Shown: piece after piece, positions 43,437 through 54,735 of the stretch
How the letters are laid out: each line of letters opens with the position of its first letter
Numbering within the stretch: the stretch's first letter is position 1
NCBI GenBank assembly: GCA_963556255.1
Contig: OY744606.1
Location: 4,603,692 to 4,667,691 of the forward strand
DNA from: Allolobophora icterica
Taxonomy: Eukaryota; Annelida; Clitellata; Crassiclitellata; Lumbricidae
Length of the DNA stretch: 64,000 bases
Direction of reading: 5' to 3'
Notes under the pieces: generated by a model
Database searches by the model: none
The model's input: the letters and a program-made list of their open reading frames with translations, nothing else
What the model was told of the DNA's origin: nothing
Program-made: the position numbers and the translations under genes

Positions 43437-43745
43437 AACTTCCTACACAGTAACCGTCTCAATGGATGCACAAAACCAGAGGCGTAACTTTGGTCTAAAC
43501 AGTGGGGGGGGGTACCAATTTCTTACATACACGAAGCAAGGCTGAGACTGTGATCTCTGGGAAGGCGCAATAATAAAATATTCATTGGCATTGTTCAAAA
43601 AGTGGGGGGTACGGTACCCCCAGTCCAAAAAGTGGGGGGTACGGGTACCCCTGGTACCCCCCACAAATTACGCCTATGCACAAAACCGTAATTTAGCGGT
43701 ACAAGGCGAGCGCTCTAACTACTCGGTTACTGTACCCTACTACAC
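43437..43745 (-). mobile_element. SINE family B copy, interrupted by hAT MITE
   Basis: The tRNA-like head (43687-43745, minus: GTAGTTAGAGCGCTCGCCTT) and body (43437-43468) are separated by the 202-bp hAT element. Confidence 0.75.
43477..43678. mobile_element. hAT MITE, same family, 202 bp, splits a SINE
   Basis: CAGAGGCGTAACTT to TTACGCCTATG, with CACAAAAC duplicated at 43469-43476 and 43679-43686. The flanks rejoin into one minus-strand tRNA-derived SINE (43437-43745), giving the insertion order. Confidence 0.93.
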
Positions 43746-44348
43746 CACTACCATCTTGAGTATACTAGCTACAGTTGTGTCTGATTTTACCAGGTATTAT
43801 TTCAGAAAGTTTGTAATTTCAAAAACAGCAAAACACTAGACGAATTTTCGGAGATCCTTGTCGTTTAATGAAACACACAACCTTAGAATAACGAATACAA
43901 GGTTTTTGCAATTATGAACAAATAGTTTGGCAATTAAAAACTATCAACTACATCTGCTACTTAGGCCATAAGTATTTTACAAATACTAAATTCGTTTCAA
44001 TGACGCACAGCCTATGGATACTTGGTTAAATGAAAACGTTCTGGCGCTTCAAGCTTTCGGACACAGCAGGGATTACGAATAATAACTACAGTATTTTAAC
44101 TGACATTTCTAAAGCGCTACTGTAAAGCTAACTGCTGGCCACAGCCTTATTCGAACCGCTGAGTCTTGTCAGAGGGTTGTCCAGATTTGAAGAGAAGATC
44201 CGAACCCAGTTGCTAGAGAGATCAGAGGGAGAGGCAGAGGAGCTGCTTTAGAGGGAGGGTTTCGTTGAGGACGGGAAAGCTTGGAAGGGGGAGGACTGGA
44301 TGGATAGCATCGACGTAGGTGTTATAGTTTGCTGTTGCTATCATATAG

Positions 44349-44408
44349 TCATTCCTGGTCCACGATTTTCCCCACAACAGCCACAGCCTCGATTTCCACC
44401 TTGGCACC
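44349..44408 (-). CDS. RIDA: RIDA exon 6 (C-terminus)
   Basis: The acceptor is tctttgtag. It encodes GAKVEIEAVAVVGKIVDQE and TGA. The EIEAVAV strand and following Gly are the family's conserved C-terminal signature; the last residues diverge, as is usual. Confidence 0.93.
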   Translation of the reverse strand, partial: GAKVEIEAVAVVGKIVDQE

Positions 44409-47400
44409 CTACAAAGACATTAAATAAAATCCAGTAACACATGTAAAATCCAGTAACATGTGTGGATGTAAACCTCTGAAATATCAGAGTGCAACAAAAA
44501 AGACCATCTTACACAGTGGCGCTATATCAAATCAAGTCTACAAGAGCAAGATTGTTATTTCAACAGTCCAAGTCCAATACGATTGCTTCAAGTCACAAAA
44601 AGAATCTACAGTTGTAAACTAAAGCAATTTTAAGCATGAGCGATTTCAATCTTCCGCAAGAGGAGAGGACCCAGAACGGCGTGGCGATCGACTAAGGGGC
44701 CATCCACATATTACGTACGCACTTAGGGGGGAGGGGGTCGGATTTTGGCGATTTTGCGTACGGGTGCGAACGGGGGGGGAGGGGGGGGTAACAAAATGTG
44801 TACGTACCCAAAATAAATTTCTAATTATGACGTCCACATTAGCCTATTTATAACTCTGTATTATCCTATAGTCGTCCCATGGCATTTTATTACATTATAT
44901 AAAAGCCATGTGCAGTTATTCTGTGCTGTGAACGACACCTATAATTTGTCTATATTGGCCCTTCAATAATCTGGCCTAAAGTGCAAACAGGCTGCCTGGA
45001 AACACTTTCTGCAGCTGGTCATCGGGGGGGGGGTGCGTCAAACGTACGTACTCAGGGGGGGGGGGTGGTGGAAGAAAGTACGCTTGCGAACAGGGGGGAG
45101 GGGGTCCAATTTTCCCGGATTTTTGTGTACGTAATATATGGATGGCCCCTAACACGGACAGAGGATACATTGAATATTCAACAACTAGAGGCGATAAATT
45201 CATTTAATATTCAACAGGTAAAGGCGATAAATTCATTGAATATTCAACAAGTTTCGTCGGAGCTTTATGTGCGCTGTAGAAGACGCAAATAATTATACAC
45301 ATAGGGGCCTACGTCCTAGAAGAAAGTAGGCTCAGAATCAGGTTTAACAAGCCGCAGCCCCTATTGTTTAACTTCCAAACAGGTAAATTTTAATAAATTT
45401 TAAATTTAACTAACATCAGCTAGCATGGTAGGCCCTACCATTAAGTAAAACTCGACAATGGTGCCTGAACTAGGTCAATTACGGGATATGCACATTTCCT
45501 CCCCACATGCCCTCTACAGCCCGCAGGGAATCAATCCCAAGTTCCCTGGCATGAGAAGTGTCCACTGTCCACACTGCAGAACTTGACCACCATCGAATGT
45601 TGCCTTTGGAATGATTTTTAGGGCGCCAAAGAAGTCTCTTTCGACGAGAGAGTACACCTTCAGAGCGATCCTTACCATTGGCAGAGCCTTCACAGCATAC
45701 GCAGCACGAGCTGGGTGGTGACTCTTGAAATCTAACAGACAAGAACAATTCCAGACATTCAAAAGGCAACAGTTACAGACCACCTGTTACGCCCGTTTCA
45801 TCGCGATTTCCTCCGCCTGATGATCTTCCGGATATTGATCTGATTATGGTTTGGTGTTGGTGCACCATCATATGATGCCTTGTGCATTAGACACCGGCGC
45901 AATAGAAGTTACTAACTACAATCACTCGCCCTAAACTTTGACATGCGCATCGATTCCGCTTACTAGTGACCATCGACTTGATGCCTTTAGTATTACACTG
46001 GCGCCACATCAATGATTCGATTAATTAATAGGCCTATACAATTTACACAGAGTCTAATTTAATAATCGTTACATAGTAAGAGGTTGCGTGTTTCGGATAT
46101 ATCACCTGTTACCACTTTTAAATGAGTTGTGGTTTGGTAGAAATTGAAAACGTTGGGCAATCTTCTACAAAATGCTGTCCTAGTCAGAACCAACCGCGAC
46201 TTTTGCAGCGCCCGAAAAGCCAATTCGCGGAAATCAGATTATTAACTGGAATTCATTGAAAAATTCGGGCTCAATCATAAAGTCAACCAGGTTTGTAGAT
46301 AAACCGCTGTAAGCCCCAATACTATAGAATCTATAGCATGGATACAATCTTGAGGTTCTTCCAATAGCGCCCAAACAGGCGAAGTCGGATTAACGCTGTG
46401 GTTTGAGCGCCTGGTTACGTGAAAGCGGCGAAACTCCGTCACTGTTGTGCCTGGGCAAAGGCTGAGGGCGGCGTCAACGGCTTCGGCACCCGTGTTAAAC
46501 AATACATAAACCAAAATTACGAGAGCGGCGCAAGCTGTTAAAAGTCCAACAGTTGCCAAACGAAAGCCAATCTTGTATATATTTATGTATATGTATGTAT
46601 GAATGAATGCATGTATAGGTGAGTATGTATGCAAGTATGCATGAATGTATGACTTTATGTATGTATGCAAGTATGCATGTACATTTATGTATGTATTTAT
46701 GCATACTTATGTGCATGTATGTATATAACTAGCATATGTAGGCCCTATGTGTGTAAGTATGCAGGAATGTATATGTATCTATGTATGTATGCAAGTATGT
46801 ATGTATATATGTATGTAAATATGTATGTGTATGTATGCATGTATCTAGGCACTTAATATAGCGCCGTTGAAGTATCTCTCAATCTTCTTGACTATCATAC
46901 TTACACTTCTCGTAGATGGTGTTCATAGCTGGCCAATCATTAATGTCCGACAGTAGAACGGTTACCTTGACAACTGTATAAATTATCAAAACGAATTTTA
47001 AGCCGATACATCACGAATATTCATAACCCAGAGCAATGAATATTCATAACCCGTAGCAATGAATACTTATTACCCAGAGCAGATGTTCTGCTCAAATTCA
47101 CTTAGGGGCCGTCCATAAATGACGTCACGCTATTTTGGCCGATTTTTTACCCCCCCTCCCCCCCTCGTCACACGTCGTCACAAAAGTAACACCCCCTCTT
47201 GTCACACATCGTCACAAATTTCTGACCCCCCTCCCTCCCCTAGGTGCGTGACGTCATTTATGGACGGCCCCTTACTCAAACTTTTCAAATTCATTTACTA
47301 TTATGTTTATGTTAACAAATCTATTTCAAATTCACAGTTTAATGCTCGCTTTAATATGTTTATCTACTTCTACAGAAACGCGTAGCATTAACTATAGCGG

Positions 47401-47592
47401 AAGCTATCGAAAAACGCGCAGTTGTTGCTTTACATTGATATAGCGCATTTCAGAGGAAACTTGGCAAGGGTTGATTGGCGCAGTTACAAACCGTTATTGT
47501 AGTCGATTCCTGCCACCTTCAGAAGACCGCCAATGTTCTTCAGTGCCTAAGATACACGCAGGCCACAACACATGGTGTTATAGACAACAGGT

Positions 47593-47683
<91 letters not shown>

Positions 47684-49101
47684 CAATCAATCAGTCAATC
47701 AATCAATCAATCAGGCAAATGAGCATTTATATAGCGCGCCCAAGGTAAGGTAAGATGAGGCGTTTAACGGGGAGTAAAATGAGGTAATATAAGAGAAGGT
47801 ATAAGGCAACATAAGGTTGAATGACAAGGTAAAAAAGGTTAGATAGCACAAGGTATAAATTAAGGTAACTTGGCAAGGTAATGTTAGGTAAGGTAAAGCT
47901 GCGGAAGGTTGACCTATAAGGTAAATTGAGGTAATTAAAGGCTATGCATGGGGTAGAGTAGGGTAGGTAAGATAAGCTAAGGCAATGTAGGCATGGTGAG
48001 GTATGGCAAGATAAGGTGAGTTATAAACTTATAGTAAGTTATGTATTTAGAAATAAGTCGTCATATGGGTGAATTATTATGGTGTTGAAGTCATGCTTTT
48101 CTCCTCAGTTTTAATCCTATCCCATCCTATCCTCCCCTGTAGCACTGTCTCATCGGCTTGACCCCACCCAAGATTCTGACCTGGCACCGAAACCAGCCAA
48201 ACAACCTGGCTATTGTGGACTTGACTTGATGTAGCGTCGGTGTTAACCTGGTCTCCCTGACGTGGCTTTTGTGTGGCGCTGAGAATTTCGTCGATTTATA
48301 TTACATTACATTTCAGGTGAAGCCGAGTGGAAAAGAGTTTGGAATTGAAATCCTTTAGTGAACCTGTTCTGTTTCTGGTCCAATTCCACCTGGAACAACT
48401 GTGTGAGTGGCAGGATCAACTCCAATCGCTCCGGATAAGTACATGGTGTTGTCGATGATGACCGCCGGGCTGTTATGAAATTAAGAAAAAAATCGAATAG
48501 CAAATTGAAGACTTTGATAATTCCTATTATCGTTTCATATTACGTAAATGGTCAAAAGATCTTGACAACTAAATAAAGGTTATCGAAACTTTCAACCGTT
48601 GGAGCAGTGGATAAATTCAGCCAGACCTAAGATTTTGCATCTCGGATTAGAGATCCGTAGGGGCGTAACTTTGGTCTAAAAAGTGGGGGGTACCAATTTC
48701 TTACATACACGAAGCAAGGCGGAGACTGGGACCTCGGGGAAGGCACAATAATAAAGTACTGATTGGCATTGTTCAAAAAGTGTGGGTACGGTACCCCGTC
48801 CAAAAAGTGGGGGTACGGGTACCCCTCGTACCCTCCACAAATTACGCCTATGCCTATACGCAACTGAGTCATAGAAATACAAATTTACAGTAGGCCTACC
48901 GTATACATAGCGAGGAGTATTCCAGCGGTGCCATGGAACAGGGCGCAACTGAATAGGGGGCGCAAATTTTGAGACGGAATTATTTAATTATTAAATTAAT
49001 TAGGCCTACTTTATCTTGAAACATAATAGGGCCTATCCATTTAAAATAAACGTAATAAAATTAAATAACAACAAATAAAAGTAATAAACTTAAATAACAA
49101 C

Positions 49102-49136
<35 letters not shown>

Positions 49137-52100
49137 TATGCATATTTGTAATCTTATTAATATTAATAGATATATAGCCTAGATACCTTATTTAAAAATT
49201 GTCGTTTGAACATAATATTTATAATACATGTAAATTAACGTACACGTTTTATATAGCGACCACTTAGCCTCTAACTTAGACCCTACTCATTTTTCAATGA
49301 ATTGATCGGGCGAGATCCTTCACCACCGCTGCCCGTTTGAATGAAAGCCACGCCATTTAAAGACCCCGTGTACGAACCGTGCTACCCGGTATTTAAAATC
49401 ATCTCTGAAATGAGTCACCTTCGGGAAGCGATCCGCGATCCGCATGGGAGTCAGCCTAAGCTCTTACCAATGTAGCTAACTAGTAACAAATTTTGTCGTT
49501 ATAGGTTAAGTTGATCTTTGGGGGCGCTTTATTTAAACTTGGGACAGAGGGCAAATATAGCTTGTAACAGTCCTGCAAATTTAACCAAAAACTGCATAAT
49601 TTTAGAATGCAGTCGATCGAATTTCTGCGTTGAAAACTTGAAGACATATAATTTGTATAACCCGCCTAAAGGAAACCAAGTTCACACCATTATAACGTCA
49701 TAACGGCAATGGCGTCGTTTCTTTACATAAATGCAGATTTAAATCATGTATTAACGGCCTAGAGCCGTGGCCGTCGACGTAAGTCCGGTCACAGTGTCGC
49801 TGAACATCTGGGATCGAATCGCTTACCAAGGCATTCGAGCGGTGCAATCTAACCGACACTTTTTTTTACTAAAGTTTGTTTCATACAAAACTTGAGGTAC
49901 TTCGAAAGACTTGGTTAAATTCCCCCCAAAAATTCGAATCGTACATTTTACTGGTATAAATTTGAACTTTTAATGAAAAAACGCTACGCTTTAGCTCATA
50001 GGCCTATAGGCCTATAGGCTACCTATTGTTGTTGAGTGTGTTATGCAATTGAACTTTTGAAGTTAGAGATTCTCAACAGGGTCTGTGGACTGTGTTTATA
50101 TTGCTTTTGGAACAATTCTACTGCTTGAATTGATCTTTAAAAAATGTTAGGGCTGGTCTGAAGCGGTTTGATTAGCCTATACTCACTGTTTAGGTACATA
50201 ATGCTTGACAATTTGGGTTGATGGGGTGGGTTTTGTTTTGTTTTGTCTTGTTGATGCTATAAATAATAATGGACACGACACTTAACGAAATGCTCCACTG
50301 GTTGTAATGATTTATTGTAACTAAGGGGTGGGGTGGGCTATTAGCGGAACGGTTCGTCCCTTTGGGTACTCCCATTGTCACTGCATGTAACATGTACTTG
50401 TTATTTTCATGTATATATGTTTATGGTGAACAATAAAGCATTTTTATAATTTTATTGATTGATTGATAGCCTTAAAATCAGTGCCGGAATTAGCTATAAT
50501 CTAAAACGCCACAGCTATAGGGCGGCTATTATAAGGGCCTCGGTGGAATCAGGGTATGTGGAAGAGGTGGATTCAGGGTCGGACTGTGGGAAGGAAGTGT
50601 GTTCACTTTACAATGAAAGACCTGTGCAGAGATAGCAACTGAGAGATAGATCACGACTTTAACTTCACACGAAACGGCAATCAACCTGGATCTGATTTTG
50701 ACCCTTCTGCCTATCGATTTGGTATTGACTGAGCGCCTGTGAATAAGCTGGTTCCCGCTACTTGGCTTTTTTCGACGCTGCAGAAATCTCGAGATTGCGA
50801 AACGATAGGCCTACGGTACTAATCGATTGATTCATTGTACATCATGATAAGGGCTTCACTGACATTTTCGTCTTTCGGGGAAGGTTGAAACAAGGTGGTG
50901 TTTAAAAAACTATCAAATTTAAAAGTTTAGATGCGGACGTCCGCACTGGTCATAACCCTCCCTCCCCTTGTCCGCATTTCCATGACCCCTCCTCCCCTCC
51001 TCATTGCGGACGTCCTTTATGGATGACCCCTAAGCGTATGTTTTGTATTGCGTGACTCACAGGATATTGATAAACACGTTTGAAACACAGTTGACGAGCA
51101 GTCCGCTAATTCCGAGAGGCAGCCACGGGTATGACCATTGTGAGCGATTTAATACAGGGGCGTAACTTTGGTCTAAAAAGTGGGGGGGTACCAATTTCTT
51201 ACATACACGAAGCAAGGCGAAGACTGCGATCTCTGGAAAGGCTCAATAATAAAATATTGATTGGCATTGTTTAAAAAGTGGGGGAACGGTACCCCCAGTC
51301 AAAAAGTGGGGGGTACGAGTACCCCTCGTACCCCCACAAATTACGCATATATGACTTAACCCTCGGGCTACCAAGGGGGTGGTTACCCCCTCCTACGTTT
51401 TTCTGCAAAAAAATTTTTTTGCACCTGGAATTTAATTTTGACATTTTAGGTAGCTGTAGGGGGCCCATTTCCGCACATTTTGAGGTAAAAGTCGTGATGA
51501 TAGTCCACACCATAAAAAAGTTATACCCGATATAGCCTAGGTACCCCTTTTGGAATCAGGAATTTCTCTTGTCAGCTGTTAGCTGTTGTCGACTCTAAAG
51601 GTATTCATTATTCTTTCTGGAAGAGAAACAACTATGCCATTCTTTAGAGGGAATGTAGGGCTATATTTGCTTGCTTAGTTACTTGTCTTTTGAAAACCGG
51701 AAGTGATCATAATAAATAATAATACGCTTTTTCAGTGTGAAAATCACTGATGCAACATCACAATGTAAACCGATATGGTTAGGTATGGGGAAGGGCTATA
51801 AACAGTCGAAGCAGATTGCTAACAAAGTAAAGCAGTGCTGTTAAGTGTTCAAGAAGCCGGTTTGCAGGAAGAATTCGCACAAAATAATGGAAGTAACTTG
51901 CAATAACTACAAGGACCACTGACGTATTTGACTGCCGGGAACAATAACATAATTTCTTGTTTCATGTTGATATAGCTGCATGCCTTTAGATTTTGCCTGA
52001 AACTAAAACAGACTTTGGAATAGTTTGTATTGTTGAAAATTAAGCCTCATTATATGTAGAATATTCTTGGATACATAGTTCATTTTCAAAACCCACATCA

Positions 52101-53287
52101 TTTATATTTTTTTATCCAACAAGTACGAAATGTGTGGGATAATAGCAGATATCGTTAAATGGACGGTGCCTTTGTTAAAAAGTATATAATTTCGAGATGC
52201 ATTCATATATTTTACAACTAAATATACCATTCTTGTCAGAAATGAATGCTGAATCAAATGCTGTATTACATGATATGATATTTGAAACCAAACACGAAAT
52301 TCCGGGGGGGGTGGTAACAACCCCCCCTTGGTAGCCGATGTCGCAAAAAAACCTTGGTAGCCTGAGGGTTAATGTTTCGTAGTCAGTAGCCAGGCGTCTC
52401 CTTCACTGCCTATATAGCTGCATGATCTTTCCACCGACAGTGTAGGATCAGTCGAGGCTACTCATAGTCGAGGCTGTTAAGGGGCCATCCATATATTACG
52501 TACGCAAAAATCCGGGAAATTGGACCCCTCCCCCTGTTCGCAAGCGTACTTTCTTCCACACCCCCTGCGTATGTACGCATGACCCACCCTCCCCCGGAAG
52601 ACCAGCTGCAGAAAGTGTCTCGACAGCTCCAGACTGTCTACACTTTAGGCCAGATTGAAGGATGAGTGAGGGCCAATATAGACAAATTATAGGTGTCTCG
52701 TTCACAGCACAGAATAACTGCACATGGCTTTTATATAGGCCCTAATGTAATAAAATGCCATCAGACGACTATAGGACAATACAGAGTTATAAATAGGCTA
52801 ATGTGGACGTCATAATTAGAAATTTATTTTGCGTACGTACACATTTTGTCCCCCCCCCCGTCCGCACCCGTACGCAAAATCGCCTAAATCCGACCCCCCT
52901 CATTGCGTACGTAATATGTGGATGGCCCCTAAGGGTGCAGATAAAGTTCAAACTGACCTGGCGATATTTGCACCCTCCAACTGACAACACTTGATTCATT
53001 AATTGATTTTTTCACGATTTACTAATTACTACTAAATTTCGGGTTGGGCAAAGCCGGACCAATACCAGAAATAGGCCTATATATAGGCCCTATAGTTAAA
53101 TATAGGCCTACGTGGCAGGACTGCGCCCGATCAGCCCGCTCATGGAAGTCGTTTTTATTGAAGGGATACGCCCACCACATCTGTTATTTCTGGATTAAAC
53201 AAGAAATATTTACCTGTATGGAACTCCTGTGGGAACAGCATTCGGCAACCTGACGATTTTTCGGGTGAAGACTTTCTCGCTGGCCAT
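44349..53287 (-). CDS. RIDA: RIDA / UK114 reactive intermediate imine deaminase, 6 exons
   Basis: Exons on the minus strand in order: 53287-53214, 48469-48364, 47546-47492, 46973-46905, 45731-45676, 44408-44349. All junctions are GT-AG and in phase; the sum is 420 nt, or 139 aa plus stop, against 137 aa for human RIDA. The start ATG has A at -3 and G at +4. The family (Ribonuc_L-PSP fold, homotrimer) hydrolyses reactive enamine/imine intermediates made by PLP enzymes, in cytosol and mitochondria. Visible signatures: DNTMYLSGAIGVDP, VVKVTVLLSDINDW, PARAAYAVKALP with the conserved active-site Arg (about 110), and the EIEAVAV end. Introns are packed with transposons. No single ORF reveals the gene because every exon is about 106 nt or shorter. 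Confidence 0.95.
44696..45149. mobile_element. PIF/Harbinger-like MITE, copy 2
   Basis: Same family and orientation as the copy at 30291, with very few differences by eye and TAA on both flanks. Located in RIDA intron 5. Confidence 0.87.
45676..45731 (-). CDS. RIDA: RIDA exon 5, active-site Arg
   Basis: The acceptor is tctgttag and the donor ATG|gtaagg. With the previous exon it encodes YFKSHHPARAAYAVKALPM, holding the invariant Arg of the deaminase active site. The frame stays open past the donor, so a longer ORF in this area is partly read-through into the intron. Confidence 0.95.
46275..46571 (-). other. Unrecognised open frame in RIDA intron 4
   Basis: About 99 codons on the minus strand after an acceptor-like tatacaag. 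The predicted peptide has a hydrophobic segment (VGLLTACAALVILVYVLF) long enough for one membrane span, then a neutral tail ending QTWLTL and TGA. It is more complex than the surrounding repeats. It shares no motif I recognise, and RIDA reads correctly without it. It could be an alternative exon, a decayed transposon frame or chance. Confidence 0.25.
46905..46973 (-). CDS. RIDA: RIDA exon 4
   Basis: The acceptor is tatacag and the donor AAGT|gtaagt is strong. It encodes VVKVTVLLSDINDWPAMNTI then YEK, equivalent to VVKTTVLLADINDFNTVNEIY in the human protein. Phase 1 in and out. Confidence 0.95.
47105..47271. mobile_element. PIF/Harbinger-like MITE, short GGGGCCGTCC family
   Basis: GGGGCCGTCCATAAATGACG to CGTCATTTATGGACGGCCCC is a perfect 20-bp inverted pair flanked by TTA on both sides. 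The C-rich interior holds CGTCACA repeats. Located between RIDA exons 3 and 4. Confidence 0.9.
47492..47546 (-). CDS. RIDA: RIDA exon 3
   Basis: The acceptor is gtatcttag and the donor ACG|gtttgt. It encodes ALKNIGGLLKVAGIDYNN, the first helix of the fold. It lies just beside a long (AATC)n array. The usual Cys after AAG is Ile here. Confidence 0.93.
47592..47715. repeat. (AATC)n microsatellite
   Basis: About 30 AATC units, near-perfect, 46 bases from RIDA exon 3 on its 5' side. Confidence 0.95.
47740..48030. repeat. AGGTAA-rich degenerate tandem
   Basis: Loose repeats of AAGGTAA / GAGGTAA in RIDA intron 2. Confidence 0.75.
48364..48469 (-). CDS. RIDA: RIDA exon 2
   Basis: The acceptor is ttcataacag and the donor CAG|gttcac. 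It encodes PAVIIDNTMYLSGAIGVDPA and THTVVPGGIGPETEQ, the conserved beta strands and the VPGG signature of the family. Confidence 0.95.
48659..48852. mobile_element. hAT MITE, same family
   Basis: Starts TAGGGGCGTAACTTTGG and ends AAATTACGCCTATG, with the same internal AAAGTGGGGGTACC pattern. No clean 8-bp duplication is visible, so the 5' end may be eroded. Located in RIDA intron 1. Confidence 0.82.
48870..50880. other. RIDA intron 1, no gene seen
   Basis: A/T-rich with an (AT)n at 49109-49132 and GGCCTATAGGCCTATAGG near 50003. Several AATAAA motifs but no coding exon. Confidence 0.4.
50930..51032. mobile_element. Possible decayed Harbinger-like MITE end
   Basis: CGGACGTCC repeats and C-rich tracts end in TTTATGGATGACCCCTAA, resembling the GGGGYC-type ends of the neighbouring MITEs. 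The left terminus is not identifiable. Confidence 0.4.
51155..51353. mobile_element. hAT MITE, same family, abutting a piggyBac-type element
   Basis: CAGGGGCGTAACTTTGG to AAATTACGCATATATG. The flanks show only a weak duplication. The right end touches the TTAA of the next element within three bases. Confidence 0.8.
51360..52368. mobile_element. piggyBac-type non-autonomous element, 1.0 kb
   Basis: TTAA on both sides (51356-51359, 52369-52372) bounds inverted repeats CCCTCGGGCTACCAAGG and CCTTGGTAGCCTGAGGG, with a second inner inverted pair (GGTGGTTACCCCC and GGGGGTGGTAACAACC). No transposase frame is seen. TTAA duplications with CCC-starting termini are the piggyBac hallmark. Located in RIDA intron 1. 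Confidence 0.88.
52481..52929. mobile_element. PIF/Harbinger-like MITE, copy 3 (inverted, more diverged)
   Basis: Same ends and TAA flanks, with the interior reversed relative to the other two copies. Located near the 5' end of RIDA intron 1. Confidence 0.85.
53214..53287 (-). CDS. RIDA: RIDA exon 1
   Basis: It encodes MASEKVFTRKIVRLPNAVPT then GVPY, and ends in two bases of a Ser codon before the donor AG|gtaaat. Position and motif match the family N-terminus (…AIGPYSQAV). The 4.7-kb intron that follows holds hAT, piggyBac and Harbinger MITEs. Confidence 0.88.
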
Positions 53288-54119
53288 TTTTAGGGCGAAT
53301 CGCTGATGCTTTGGGGCAAACGAATTGGACACGTCTGATACAGTGGAGGTTAAGTCAAGACTTATAATACATCGAGTTTAATGACAACAGATCATCTGAA
53401 CTTTGTATTAAGCTTTAACATAAAGCACGATCTTTGAAACGGGCTTGTTTGCAAGGTCAAAGGTTAACCTGTCTTTTTGTAGCATCATGAATCTAAGCCC
53501 CGCCCACTTCAGTTGGCAGTCGCAGCCATCCAACATTATTTACCATTTATTGTTTACAGTTGCCCGCCTAAGGCTTATACAGCCATGGATGAATGAGTCC
53601 GTATGACGTGTTAGCGACTTCAGTTTTCTTAGCCTCGGCCTTTAAGTACGGTGGTCACTGGTCAGTCGTTTGAGTCGGCGCATGATCGTCCAGCGTTTTC
53701 ATTTTGTTCGGTAGATGGCGCAAGTAGACCAGAAAACATGTTTTCGCTCTGGCGGATATTAAAACCTTTCTCTGGACTGATAAAGTTCACCAGGCTAACT
53801 ACCAGACTAATGTTATTTAGCCTATTACATTAAAACTACGCTAAACTGACGCACACTCGTGGAGGTCGTGTGCGTGGAAGTCGCTTAAGTAAATGAATAT
53901 AAGTTGTAGCATGCACTGGATTCCGGTTTCTGGGCAAAACACAAACCCTACATCACATGAAAAGCTTCTGAATTTTGAACTCAGCTACGAGCCAATAGCA
54001 TTTCACCTCAGAGCTTTCATAGACAAGTCCCAGGTAACTGCGCTGTAAGAACTTCATGGGATTATCACACTACGATCCTCTTATTCCAGGTCTGCAAACA
54101 TCATACACTGCACTAGGAT

Positions 54120-54350
54120 CATTATAATAATATTATTATCATAGGATCCTTACTGTCATTATAGATTATCGTTGGATCATTACACCAGGATCGTCGTGGA
54201 TCATCATAGGATCCCCAGAGACTAAGGTAATCATAGATTAAAGGATTATTACCCTATGGTCATCATGGATTATCAGTTTCGTTACCCTGGGATCATCATA
54301 CATTATATTAGGAACAGGACTATGATCCTCAAGGATTATCATAGGATCAT
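54120..54350. repeat. GATC/ATCAT-rich minisatellite, orientation 1
   Basis: Units such as GGATCATCATAGGATC and TTACCCTATGGTCATCATGG. The same family is inverted at 55190-55440. Confidence 0.8.
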
Positions 54351-54353
54351 CTT

Positions 54354-54618
54354 AGCTTCCAGCTCTGAGGAAGAATTCCATCAGAGGTTGTATTCAGATC
54401 ATTCATTATCGGACCATCAACCCAACATTACCTTTGACGAGAGTGTACTAAAAGTGACTTGGAAACCAATGCAGCTCGTTGTTAAAAGTGTTAAACGACT
54501 TCAAAGTCTAAGGAACAACACCACAACAAACTGTGCTGCAGATTATGTAATACCACAAGTTCCAAATTCAACAGTGGGACCAGCTCATGCAGTAACACCT
54601 GTACAGTGTAATACGTAA
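54354..54618 (+). other. Unrecognised open frame, possible exon
   Basis: Begins after an acceptor-like atcttag. It encodes SSSEEEFHQRLYSDHSLSDH and ITFDESVLKVTWKPMQLVVK, then NNTTTNCAADYVIPQVP, ending at TAA; aataaa occurs at about 54749. Composition is protein-like and unlike the flanking satellites. No family recognised and no upstream exon found, so this may be chance or a terminal exon of an unknown gene. Confidence 0.25.
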
Positions 54619-54735
54619 CAACTGTACAGAGTAATACGTAATACGTGTACAGCGTAACATGTAAAACCTGTACATTGTAATACATAACACCTGTACAGTG
54701 TAATACGTAACACGTGTGCAGTGTAATACACAAAA
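54590..54735. repeat. ~23-bp minisatellite
   Basis: About six units of CCTGTACAGTGTAATACGTA plus ACA. Confidence 0.88.

Noticed and set aside
45479..45783. Long minus-strand frames as one independent exon
   Set aside because: Only 45731-45676 is coding (RIDA exon 5); the remainder is read-through past a good donor.
48306..48503. Minus frame MLFDFFLNFITARRSS...
   Set aside because: Wrong frame over RIDA exon 2; the conserved protein is read in another frame of the same strand.
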